From Okeania sp. SIO2B3 (GTDB lineage: Bacteria; Cyanobacteriota; Cyanobacteriia; Cyanobacteriales; Microcoleaceae): 64,000 nt of DNA. The notes under the pieces are model-generated. The model made no database searches. It saw only the letters and a list, made by a program, of their open reading frames with translations, and was not told the origin of the DNA. A program made the position numbers and the translations under genes. Positions 8,681-17,336 of this stretch are shown piece by piece (the first letter of the stretch is position 1; every line of letters starts with the position of its first letter). The stretch lies in contig NZ_JAAHGH010000017.1 in assembly GCF_010672525.1 (NCBI RefSeq), forward strand, positions 1-64,000. Direction: 5' to 3'.

Positions 8681-9652
8681 ATGACAGTAGCACCTTACGA
8701 TCGTAATAAATCATTACTTCTCATACAGGCAGTATCACTTGCCTATCAACAATATTCTGCTTGGAAAAAGGACGATCACTATAACGGACAAGTCAATGAT
8801 TTACCTCTTTTTAAGAGTGTTTTCAATGACTATCGTGTAGTGAAAAAACTTCAAGGTTATTCCAGAGCTAAAAGTAGCACTAGCATTTATCAGAGCAATA
8901 AAGATTTAGACGAAAAACATAGCTATTTCTCATACCTAGGTTTCATACTGAGCTCGCCGACAGACAACATCATTGTCTTTCGCGGAGCAAGAACTCCATT
9001 CGAGATATCGGAAACACTGCAGTACACCGAAGTGCCTTATTTATTAAATTCTGCAAATAAAGGCAATATTGAGCAAGGCGTATCAGAGATGTACATAGAC
9101 ATACCCGATACTACTAAGGAACAATCCTTAAGGACTCAGATTAACGCAGGGATAAAAGACTTAGAACACAATAAACCTTGGTATGTAACTGGTCATAGTT
9201 TAGGAGGAGCGTTTGCTATTCTAACAGCTCTTGAGCTCGTAGTGAGTCATCATATAAGTGCAAACAATGTATTTATGTATAACTATGGAGGAATGAAGGT
9301 AGGCAACTCTCAATTTGCAACTTTTTACAATGCTACTGTTCCGAACAGCTATCGGGTGGTAAACACTAAAGACTTTGTACCAGGTCTTCCTCCGCAGATA
9401 TACAAAAACTACAGACATATAGGCCAAGAATGGTTTTTCTGCAAAGACACAGACACTCCATCGGATCAGTACGCAGTTAATGGTCAAACATATAAAGTAT
9501 ATAATCATTTGCATGAAGTAGAGCATCAAATAACAAATCAACAAACATCTCAGCAAAAATCAATTCAGATAGACCCGTATTATACGGCGGTAGCTAAAAG
9601 ACAGGAACAGCTAAGGTCTACAACCAGCCCAACGGTTGCACCCAGCGCATGA
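8681..9652 (+). CDS. Lipase class 3 family alpha/beta hydrolase (paralogue 2)
   Basis: The 323-residue paralogue of the lipase at 6986 shares the start MTVAPYDR and the segment LLIQAVSLAYQQY. It has the elbow GHSLGG with Ser173, NIIVFRGARTPFE, VFMYNYGG, VNTKDFVPGLP and the RHIGQEW region. Compared with paralogue 1 it is shorter before the FRGA motif and has a different, Gln/Thr-rich C-terminal tail. The leader and AGGAGG ribosome site are identical to those of paralogue 1. Divergence inside the gene with an identical 5' leader suggests an old tandem duplication with a conserved or gene-converted start region. Confidence 0.8.
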   Translation: MTVAPYDRNKSLLLIQAVSLAYQQYSAWKKDDHYNGQVNDLPLFKSVFNDYRVVKKLQGYSRAKSSTSIYQSNKDLDEKHSYFSYLGFILSSPTDNIIVFRGARTPFEISETLQYTEVPYLLNSANKGNIEQGVSEMYIDIPDTTKEQSLRTQINAGIKDLEHNKPWYVTGHSLGGAFAILTALELVVSHHISANNVFMYNYGGMKVGNSQFATFYNATVPNSYRVVNTKDFVPGLPPQIYKNYRHIGQEWFFCKDTDTPSDQYAVNGQTYKVYNHLHEVEHQITNQQTSQQKSIQIDPYYTAVAKRQEQLRSTTSPTVAPSA

Positions 9653-9683
9653 GTAAACTAAAATTAGATACATTCAACTAGGG

Positions 9684-9790
9684 CTAGGGTGTGTTTTCAA
9701 ACTCGTTATGAAAAACTTGCTGCCAATTATACAGCCATGATTACGATCGTCTGCATTACTTTGTGGCTATAATTTGAAAACACGCCCTAG
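9684..9790. repeat. Family H MITE-like element with CTAG ends
   Basis: The left end CTAGGGTGTGTTTTCAAA and the right end TTTGAAAACACGCCCTAG form an almost perfect 18-bp inverted repeat enclosing about 70 bp. The outer CTAG on both sides may be target duplication. It is non-coding and lies just after lipase 2. Confidence 0.75.
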
Positions 9791-9835
9791 TGTCGCTACG
9801 CGGAAGTCAAAAGTCAAATATTTCAGCTACATCAA

Positions 9836-9931
9836 AAACGTTGGCCTTGGCAATAGCAACTACCGTTGAAATTACTTACCCAGTTTCCCTACTTTCGTAA
9901 TGCTTATCTAATTGTGGAAACTAAGCTATAA
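9836..9931 (+). pseudogene. C-terminal remnant of a second Ppm1/LCM methyltransferase
   Basis: The last codons match 5777-5870 of the intact methyltransferase: RWPWQ, an in-frame TAG, then QLPLKLLTQFPYFRNAYLIV and ETKL with the same TAA stop. Only about 31 codons remain. Together with the thioesterase relics it marks a former duplication of the assembly-line tail plus methyltransferase. Confidence 0.85.
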
Positions 9932-9943
9932 CAACTTACTTAT

Positions 9944-11725
9944 CTATTTACCAAACTCCTTACGCTCCAGAATATTTGCACAAGCTAATAAAATCCGGAA
10001 AGTCAGTCCCCCAGCAATTAATATCCCAACCCACTCTAAATATGGTATGTAAGGCAACTGTCTGACAAATTCATCAACCACTTCAAAATTAATGGGTTGA
10101 ATAATCCCAAAATATTGCTGATAGAGAAATACATATGATGTGCCAAACCCACCTATCACCAATACAGATGACAAAGCACGCAAAATCACTGCCAAGGTCA
10201 GAGCAAACCTGTTAACTGTTAACTCAAAAGGTATAGTTTGCTGTCGGAGTTGAGGTAAAATCAGATCGTTATACTCTGCAAAAATTTCTGAGAATTTATT
10301 CATTGATGCCATCATACTCTCAGGGCGCAAACTTTGAATTAAAGCACGACGCTCTGATTGTTGATTATACTTTTTGCTAACCTTGAAGTAATCGAAATCT
10401 GGCAACAAATACTGAAGCGAACCATCTAAGGTTAAAAGAGACCGACTAACTTTCAGAAATGACCAGTTATTGGGGATACCATATCTATTTAAAACTTGGG
10501 AAAATTCGGCTGTAGCTCCACCCAGGGATTTTTCCTTGTACGATAACCCCTTAAGTCCTGAGCTATCTGCCCAAGTCTGAGTTGCTTGTGCTATCTCTAC
10601 CCGTGCTCTAGAAATATTCACCTTGGGTACATCCACAGCAAACCTGATAATATAATCAGCAGCTCTAGTAAAGTCTCCCTCTGATAGGGCTTTATTATAT
10701 TTCAAATATGAGGTTCTCAATTCTTTTTCTAGAGAACCCGTACTTCCTAAATCAATCAGCACAAACTTGTTCTTACGCAACAAAATGATGTTGCCTGGAT
10801 GTAGGTCTCCATGATAGAGATTATCTTCATATATTTGTCGCAATAATGATAAGTATAAGCTTTCGCCAACCTTTTTGGGGTCTACATCGTTTTCGTCTTC
10901 CCATCTTCTAGCTTTGGCGCGATCGCGTTGATAAGTCTTAATATAATCCGCCATTAATACACCATCGATAAATTCCATCACCAAAACTCGACGTTTAGAA
11001 TATTTATCATAAATTTTTGGAGTATATATCTTGTGTGCTTTTAAGGTTTTTTTCATCCTACGAGCACTTGTTGCTTCATAGCGGAAATCTAACTCTTCTC
11101 TAAAAGTTTTCTCCAATTCTGCTAAAGCTTCATCTAAACTTAAATCACTACCAATATTTAAAGACATCAACACATTGGCCAAAACCTTAATCAGGTCTAA
11201 ATCTCGCTTAAAAGACTCCGCCAAACCAGGGCGTTGGATCTTAACCACCACAGGAATTAGTTTTTTCTTCTTCCGTAAAACTGCTCTATGAACTTGACCA
11301 ATAGATGCAGCAGCTAAAGGTTGTTCATCAAAAAACTCAAATATTTTTTCTATTGGTTTGCCTAATTCTGATTCAATAGTTGAGCGTACCATGTCAAAAG
11401 GAAACCCAACAGCTTGATACTGTAATTTTAGTAATTCATCACATACTTCATCTGGAAACAAGTCGTTTCGCAATGCGAATAACTGACCTGCTTTTACCCA
11501 AAAACCACCAAATTCTTCAAAAATTTCTCGTAATTGGGTGGCTGTTTTTTGAACATCTGACCTACCAGTAAATTTACGAATTTGTATCCCTACAAGATAA
11601 ACTATGAATCGCCAAATAATATAAGTGGTTGATAACCGACGGGCCTCTAGTTTATCCACGATTTTGACTTTTTTTCGGTCTTTTTTTTCAACTATAGGGG
11701 TAGGAATATATTTCTTCTTTATCAT
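9944..11725 (-). CDS. ABC1/AarF/UbiB-family atypical protein kinase-like
   Basis: The 593-residue protein has the ABC1 signature KAGQ at 78-81, the Ala-rich loop AAAS at 138-141, the invariant Lys of VVVKIQRPG (Lys162), HGDLHPGN at 305-312 and the metal-binding IDLGSTG at 324-330. One or two hydrophobic segments near the C-terminus (about 505-535 and 560-580) suggest membrane anchoring. Family members act in ubiquinone/plastoquinone or tocopherol-related lipid metabolism as small-molecule ATPase/kinases. Cyanobacteria usually have several, and which one this is cannot be decided here. The gene is monocistronic and convergent with the lipases. Confidence 0.9.
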   Translation of the reverse strand: MIKKKYIPTPIVEKKDRKKVKIVDKLEARRLSTTYIIWRFIVYLVGIQIRKFTGRSDVQKTATQLREIFEEFGGFWVKAGQLFALRNDLFPDEVCDELLKLQYQAVGFPFDMVRSTIESELGKPIEKIFEFFDEQPLAAASIGQVHRAVLRKKKKLIPVVVKIQRPGLAESFKRDLDLIKVLANVLMSLNIGSDLSLDEALAELEKTFREELDFRYEATSARRMKKTLKAHKIYTPKIYDKYSKRRVLVMEFIDGVLMADYIKTYQRDRAKARRWEDENDVDPKKVGESLYLSLLRQIYEDNLYHGDLHPGNIILLRKNKFVLIDLGSTGSLEKELRTSYLKYNKALSEGDFTRAADYIIRFAVDVPKVNISRARVEIAQATQTWADSSGLKGLSYKEKSLGGATAEFSQVLNRYGIPNNWSFLKVSRSLLTLDGSLQYLLPDFDYFKVSKKYNQQSERRALIQSLRPESMMASMNKFSEIFAEYNDLILPQLRQQTIPFELTVNRFALTLAVILRALSSVLVIGGFGTSYVFLYQQYFGIIQPINFEVVDEFVRQLPYIPYLEWVGILIAGGLTFRILLACANILERKEFGK

Positions 11726-11801
11726 ACTTTATTTTCAACTAGACCAAGAAATTATTGATTAATTGTTTACTTTACTATTTCATTTCAATGTTGAAATTTT
11801 A

Positions 11802-11863
11802 TAAGCATTCAGCTGTCAGCCATCAGCTAGCTGTTTGTGCAGCATTCTGCAGGAAATGCTTAC
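11802..11863. repeat. Family C MITE-like element, short copy
   Basis: The ends TAAGCATTCAGCTGTCAGC and GGAAATGCTTAC are the family C termini, enclosing TAGCTGTTTGTGCAGCATTC. Longer relatives occur at 17113, 44125 and 59464. It lies upstream of the aarF-like gene. Confidence 0.75.
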
Positions 11864-12515
11864 GAAATTTTTAGTTAGGTTTACTTTTGATTCAAATCTA
11901 GAAAATTACTCAGAATTCAGATAGAAAACACTCAGATTTGAAATACCTGAATTTTATTGGTAACACAATTTTTTAGTTATCAAACTATAGATAAATTACA
12001 CCTTTAAAGTCACATTGGTCATAATGATTAATATTTAATTAGCTAGATAGTGAAAACTATTTAAGAATTTTGGAAAAATTGCTAGATATCAGATATTGTA
12101 TGCAACAATGATCGCCAACTAATTTTTCATTTCATAATTATTGACTTAGGTATCAAATCAAGGATAATTTTTATGCAAATAAATCATCATTAACCATCGT
12201 AAATTTAGCCAACTAAGATTAAATATTGCGACCGCAATATTTAATGATCATTTTAATTAGGTTTATATTCATAATTCAATAACAAAATCCATTCTTTGTG
12301 TCAATTCATATAATGCCAATATAATTGTAATTGCTTACTGGTTGTTATATTTTTTTCATAAAAAACTTAGATATATTTCGATAATTTAGGTAATTTAAAA
12401 TTATCACTATGACGACAATAGCAAAGATTGATAATTGAATAAATTACTTTCGCGATCGCCTCCTATCTCATCAATGAAATCCCTCCCAATTTTTTGTTCA
12501 ATTCATTATCAAAAA
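11864..12515. other. AT-rich spacer between aarF-like gene and purM
   Basis: About 650 bp of AT-rich DNA between the start of the aarF-like gene and the 3' end of purM. I see no convincing open frame, RNA gene or inverted repeat apart from a small ATATTGCGACCGCAATAT palindrome at 12223-12240, which could act as a transcription stop or a protein site. Confidence 0.4.
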
Positions 12516-13514
12516 CTAATTGACTTCACCTAGACAATAAGCTTTGATTCCCTGAGAAGCAAACCAATTAATCGTTATTTCTGTCTGAATCGGTGACACC
12601 AAAACCACAAAACCAATCCCCATATTAAAAGTATTAAACATCGCTTCCTCTTCAACATTTCCAGCTTCAGCTATCCACTTAAAAATAGGAGGAATATCCC
12701 AACTACTTCTATCAATATTAATAGACATTCCTTCTGGCAAACAACGAGGTAAATTTTCTGGTAAACCACCCCCAGTAATATGAGCCATACCATGAATATC
12801 TAAACCCGCTTTTTGCCCTGCTAAAATTGGTTTAACATAAATTTTTGTTGGGGTTAATAGTGCCTCTCCTAAACTTTTCTTATTCAAAAAATTTGGGCAA
12901 TCTTGTAGAGAAATATTGTACTCGTCAATAATCTTTCTTACCAAGCTAAAACCATTACTATGAATGCCACTACTTTCCAACCCGATCGCCACATCGCCCA
13001 CTTGCACCTGAGACCCATCCAAAATCAAGCTTTTTTCCACAATTCCCACAGAAAAACCAGCTAAGTCGTACTCACCAGGTGGATAAAAACCAGGCATTTC
13101 AGCAGTCTCTCCCCCAATTAAAGCACACCCCGCTAAACGACATCCTTCAGCAATACCAGAAACCACTTCAGTTAACTGTTGCTGATTCAATTTTCCGGTT
13201 GCTAAATAATCTAAAAAAAATAGAGGTTCCGCCCCCGATGTCAACACATCATTGACACACATCGCCACCAAATCAATACCAACAGTATGATGACAATTAA
13301 GAATATTTGCTAATTTTAATTTTGTGCCCACACCATCAGTACCAGAAACCAAAACAGGTTCTGTATAGCCACTTGGCAAAGCAAATAACCCACTAAACCC
13401 ACCTAATGCTCCTAAAACTTCTGGTCGGTGGGTACTAATAACCATATTGCGGATATTATCTACAAATTCACGACCCGCTTCAACATCAACACCAGCTTGT
13501 TTATAGTCCATCAT
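12516..13514 (-). CDS. purM: Phosphoribosylformylglycinamidine cyclo-ligase (AIR synthetase)
   Basis: The 332-residue protein has the normal length for PurM. It closes FGAM to aminoimidazole ribonucleotide with ATP in purine synthesis. Visible motifs are [11 protein letters not shown] at the start, [51 protein letters not shown] and [16 protein letters not shown]. The ATG at 13514 (MMDYKQAG) gives the usual N-terminus. It stands alone on the minus strand, as purine genes often do in cyanobacteria. Confidence 0.97.
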   Translation of the reverse strand: MMDYKQAGVDVEAGREFVDNIRNMVISTHRPEVLGALGGFSGLFALPSGYTEPVLVSGTDGVGTKLKLANILNCHHTVGIDLVAMCVNDVLTSGAEPLFFLDYLATGKLNQQQLTEVVSGIAEGCRLAGCALIGGETAEMPGFYPPGEYDLAGFSVGIVEKSLILDGSQVQVGDVAIGLESSGIHSNGFSLVRKIIDEYNISLQDCPNFLNKKSLGEALLTPTKIYVKPILAGQKAGLDIHGMAHITGGGLPENLPRCLPEGMSINIDRSSWDIPPIFKWIAEAGNVEEEAMFNTFNMGIGFVVLVSPIQTEITINWFASQGIKAYCLGEVN

Positions 13515-13671
13515 GTCTTAGGCCAAAACTTTGATTGTGCGCTAGACAACAAAAGATTAAGAAACCCATTTATGAAGATTCTCAATCTAGCAAAGGCAAT
13601 TTCATAAATCCCTACTTTTGTCAGGATGTCTAACCTTTAGAAGTTTACCATCAGTCTTGTCTCTTTGACAC

Positions 13672-13694
13672 TCCGCGAGATAAATCCACGCGGA
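13672..13694. other. Hairpin downstream of TnpB (probable element right end)
   Basis: TCCGCG and CGCGGA form a perfect 6-bp stem around an 11-nt loop, 28 bp beyond the TnpB stop. IS200/IS605-type elements end in such imperfect palindromes, and the omega RNA scaffold maps to this end. The assignment is by position only. Confidence 0.45.
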
Positions 13695-13721
13695 TTATTA
13701 AGCAGAATACATTTGCCGGGT

Positions 13722-14990
13722 TCAATCCACGTCAAATTTAACCCTTAATGGCATAGTCAAAGATGCCTCTAGTCTGTCTGGGGTAAACCCATTCAGCTTA
13801 CTTTTTAATCCAATATTTGCTGCTCCATTGCAGTCAGCATTAATCAATTTATTTTGCTTCGTTTTGTACAAACCACGTTTAATTCTTTTGCCACTAAAGC
13901 TATATTCAGTTGAATTATGAGCATGATAAAAAGGTATATTATCTCTATCCAAAAAACTAGCCTTGGATGTGTAAGATTCCTCTTGTTCCAAATAAGTTAA
14001 TCCAGCTCTTTCACACATAGCTTTTAACTTTAATCTCAAACTATGATGCGGTATTTGTACAAATTTTTGGTTTGTTTTCTTACCTAAATTGATATCTTTT
14101 TTGATTCCGGGATTAACACCTACAACAATAGTAGATATTTGATTTTGACTACACCAGTTCATGAGATATCTAACTGCTTTATTCAGATAATCCCTTACTT
14201 TATTGTTTCGATTGACTGTAATGTTAATCTGTTTCTTAGTCAACCCTTTGATACCTTGTCGATCTTTTAATGACTGTAATCTAGCATTTTCCTTGTTGTA
14301 CCACTGGTTGATTGATTTAAGTTTTCTTCCGTCCAAAATGAACGACGACCCAGTATTTGATACACAGGTAGCTAAATTATTTAAACCAAGGTCTATAGCT
14401 AAAGCTTTATCAGTTTTTGTGGCTGGTTGTGGTTCAATTTCAGTAATAAATTCAACTTCAAAAAACCTAGCATTATATCTAGGAATTACCCTAACTTCCT
14501 TAAGGTTTTTATCTATTAATCGCTCCGGAAAAGGGATTTTTACTTCCCCATACTCAGCCTTAAATTTCCTAGACATTGGGATCTTAAAATATCCGTTTTT
14601 GACGATAATTCGAGGTATAATTAGAGGGAAATACCCCTCTTTATTTAAGTATCTAGGCAATCGTATTTGTTCAAAGCGATATAGCCTCTCATCGGCAGCT
14701 TTTATTAAGTTGAAAAAAATTCTAAAAGACCTATCAACAACTTTTAATGTTTGTTGTGCAATATCGGTTTGAAGTAGCTGGTAATTTTCATTATCTTTGC
14801 AGTGATGATAGTTGGATTCGTATCTGAGATACCCACCTTCTGCAAAATAAAACTGTCTAACAGAGTAAAGTCCTACATTCTACATATTTTTGGATAATCT
14901 GCACAACTGTCTGAGAGCTTTAAACTCTTGAGCCGACAAGTTCCTGATTTTGTTCTTTTGAGTCAGATACATTTCAACTATTATCGCCAT
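13722..14990 (-). pseudogene. TnpB RNA-guided nuclease gene with an in-frame TAG
   Basis: Read from the ATG at 14990, the frame gives MAIIVEMYLTQKNKIRNL and 36 residues, then TAG at 14882-14880, then continues in the same frame for about 385 residues to the stop at 13722. After the nonsense codon the body is intact: RuvC-I AIDLGLNN, a central STIVVGVN region, QIPHHSLR, and the final NADCNGAANIG with the last acidic residue. The Cys4 zinc ribbon of classical TnpB is absent; the same place reads KRIKRGLYKTKQNKL, as in a TnpB subgroup without cysteines. An internal TTG at 14660 could start a 312-residue fragment lacking the N-terminal domain. No TnpA is nearby. Confidence 0.8.
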
Positions 14991-15059
14991 ATAGTATAAG
15001 TATAGCGAAAATAATTATGAAAGGCAATATTTAGACGACAGGTTAAAACCTATCAGTTA

Positions 15060-15081
15060 GTTTTCACCCAGGGGTGAAAAC
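15060..15081. other. Strong hairpin upstream of TnpB
   Basis: GTTTTCACCC and GGGTGAAAAC pair perfectly around a two-base loop. It lies about 70 bp upstream of the TnpB start and could be the left-end hairpin of the IS200/IS605-type element. A second small inverted repeat, GGTTAAAACC, sits just before it at 15042-15051. Confidence 0.5.
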
Positions 15082-15306
15082 GGCCTGGTTTCCCACATCC
15101 CTAAATTTTTACGATGAAATTAACCAAATTTTTTTTCTAATTTGATTCCCAATCTGAAAAGTTTGTGATACTCTATTGCAGTCTCTTAATAATACTTAAA
15201 CATCGAAGAGTTTGGGTTATCCGGAATAGTCTTAGCTGGACTATGGCCAGATAAGTTCAACTCAATGGGTGCTTCTTAAAAAAAAGAGCTTAAAAAAAAT
15301 AGGTTT

Positions 15307-16344
15307 ATGAAGTACAAAATTTGGACTTTTCTGACTACTTTCTTGATATTTTCTAGTGTAGGTGTAGGTTACTCTTATGCAGATACTCTTCAAGAAGACA
15401 AAATTTATCAAAATAACGAACCAACAGATAGAAGCTTAGAAACAAATGATAACTTACAGAAAACTGTTGCTAATAGGCAGGTAGATGTACTCAAAGTTGG
15501 GGAATACCAGTTAAACACAGGAGAAGGGAAAGATACTGTTACTGAAATTATGGCCCATGAATTAACTGGTCGTCAAGCTGCAACTCTCTATGTTCGTAAT
15601 ATTCCAGTTCTTACTTTTCTTGACTCTCAGGGTAAGAAAGCAAATAATATTAGTCCAGAGTCTAACTCAGACTCTTCGATGAAAATAGCTACTATTCAAT
15701 CTTCTAATTCAAACCAACAAAAAGATCCTGTGTGGCGAGCATCAATAGTTGCCTCTCAACTAAATCAGCTTATGCAGGAAAACCCTAATCTGGATATTAC
15801 AGCTAAGTGGGACACAGATACTGAAAGCTACATGATTCTGGTCAATGACCAAAAATTAGTAGAAATAAACGAACAAACTATTCTGCCAGATAGTACCAAC
15901 GATTTAGCAACAGATACCCTACAAGCAACTAACCGTCTCAGACGACAAGTTAATAATGCCCCTCCTCTAGAAGAAATAGCAGGTAAACCAAAACCAAAAC
16001 CACAACCAGAGCCACAAAAAATAGCTGTCGGGCCTATTACTTTCCAATATCAAGGTTGGGCTTCTTGGTACGGCCCTGGATTTCATGGTAACTTAAGTGC
16101 TAGTGGCGAACGTTACAATCAATATGCCATGACAGCAGCCCATAAAACTCTGCCTTTTGGAACAAAGGTACGAGTGACTAATCTTAATAATGGTAGTTCA
16201 GTCGTCGTCAGGATTAATGATCGTGGCCCATTTATTCGAGGCAGAGTTATTGATTTATCTGCTGCGGCTGCTCGTATTTTAGGTATGATTCATAGTGGAG
16301 TTGCTCCTGTAAAGGTTGAGGTTATTGATTCTCGTGGATCTTAA
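15307..16344 (+). CDS. rlpA: RlpA-family septal-ring lytic transglycosylase / rare lipoprotein A-like
   Basis: The 345-residue secreted protein begins with a signal peptide ([18 protein letters not shown], likely cleavage after SYA near 25). The middle part ([20 protein letters not shown]) is the N-terminal region seen in cyanobacterial RlpA. A Pro/Lys hinge ([11 protein letters not shown]) leads to a C-terminal double-psi beta barrel, residues about 249-341, with [27 protein letters not shown] and RINDRGPF. RlpA acts on peptidoglycan denuded of stem peptides or at septa. There is no lipobox Cys, so the protein is probably periplasmic. The start is followed directly by the signal sequence. 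Confidence 0.9.
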   Translation: MKYKIWTFLTTFLIFSSVGVGYSYADTLQEDKIYQNNEPTDRSLETNDNLQKTVANRQVDVLKVGEYQLNTGEGKDTVTEIMAHELTGRQAATLYVRNIPVLTFLDSQGKKANNISPESNSDSSMKIATIQSSNSNQQKDPVWRASIVASQLNQLMQENPNLDITAKWDTDTESYMILVNDQKLVEINEQTILPDSTNDLATDTLQATNRLRRQVNNAPPLEEIAGKPKPKPQPEPQKIAVGPITFQYQGWASWYGPGFHGNLSASGERYNQYAMTAAHKTLPFGTKVRVTNLNNGSSVVVRINDRGPFIRGRVIDLSAAAARILGMIHSGVAPVKVEVIDSRGS

Positions 16345-16500
16345 TTTAGTCTGATTAAAGAATGTTTCACTACAGGAGTAGTTACTCTAATAGTTTCGTG
16401 AGAGTGTCTATATAAATGATATGGGGGAAAAGATCAACTTTTCCTCCTTTTTTTCTATTTCTTAAGTATCTGTGCAAAATTAATTTATAGCAGAAGTGAA

Positions 16501-16549
16501 GAAGGAAGAAGGAAGAAGGAAGAAGGAAGAAGGAAGAAGGAAGAAGGAA
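16501..16549. repeat. Heptanucleotide tandem repeat (GAAGGAA x7)
   Basis: Seven perfect tandem GAAGGAA units. Shorter runs of the same heptamer occur at 6281-6308 and 48818-48835, and its complement at 29205-29226 and 22232-22260. These are typical cyanobacterial short tandemly repeated repetitive sequences. Confidence 0.9.
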
Positions 16550-16734
16550 AAATCTTATGTGTTTGAACATTTTTTGAGAAACAGCAGCCTCTAAGGCTTA
16601 GTGTCATGTCAAGCTTAAAATAGGGTAATACCAGTTTGATAAATGTTTGCTACAAATAGTTAGAGTATTTTTTAGGAGTCAGGAGTCAGGATTCAAGAGT
16701 CAGGAGTCAGAATGAATGGTTTCAATGCCAGTTT

Positions 16735-16978
16735 TTAGGTCATAAATTCTCTTTTTCTCTTGGTGCGCGTTCCCTCTCTTGGTTGGCGTTCCCATGGCAA
16801 GGAAACCCGAAGAACACAGAACTGCTCCGCTTTTCGGTGCGGAATGCTACGCAAACATGTCGGCGATAGCCAAAACGCCGGGTTCCGACCGCTTGCGACT
16901 GGCGTCGTTGCGGGGTCGCACCGCTTTGTCCAAGGGACATTTCCTGTAAAGTAGGGGCGAATGGCCATTCGCCCCTAC
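16735..16978. repeat. GC-rich repeat patch ending in a 28-bp perfect palindrome
   Basis: Within an AT-rich spacer, 16760-16950 is markedly GC-rich and contains motifs shared with family D cores (GCGGAATGCTACGCAAACATG, split by other words). It ends at 16951-16978 with a perfect 28-bp palindrome whose arm is GTAGGGGCGAATGG. Open frames on both strands here are by-products of the base composition. The palindrome resembles stem-loops widely scattered in cyanobacterial genomes. Confidence 0.7.
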
Positions 16979-17112
16979 ACAATTTTTGTTGTGACGTGAG
17001 GTTAGAGATCGGCAAAAGCGCTGTAATGTTGTTACTGCTAAATCATAATAACCCTCTTCTGTTTTCTCCTAAAAAAGAATCTTTCTATTCCCATTACCAA
17101 TTCCCAATTATC

Positions 17113-17309
17113 GTAAGCATTCAGCTATTAGCTGTCAGCTATCAGCTCTCAGCTCTAGAGTTTTAATGAATATAGACTGTGTAAGCCAGCTTTTAGGTGT
17201 AAGTATAAACTCTGATTCAATTAGTAAAGCTTTTATATCAAACTAAAAGCAATAGCTGATGGCTGATAGCTGACGGCTGTTTGCGCAGCATTCCGGAGGA
17301 AATGCTTAC
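17113..17309. repeat. Family C MITE-like element, copy 2
   Basis: The ends are GTAAGCATTCAGCTATTAGC and GGAAATGCTTAC. Internal GCTATCAGCTCTCAGCT and GCTGATGGCTGATAGC blocks can fold on each other. The right end stops only 28 bp before the panC/cmk start, so the element may carry or disturb that promoter. Confidence 0.8.
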
Positions 17310-17336
17310 CAATTATCAATATTATTTTTATAAAAA

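Noticed and set aside
14203-14772. 189-codon plus-strand frame
   Set aside because: It is antisense to the TnpB coding region, whose RuvC motifs are clear on the minus strand.
16735-17015. Overlapping short frames on both strands in the GC-rich island
   Set aside because: High GC lowers stop frequency; the Arg-rich translations show no family features.
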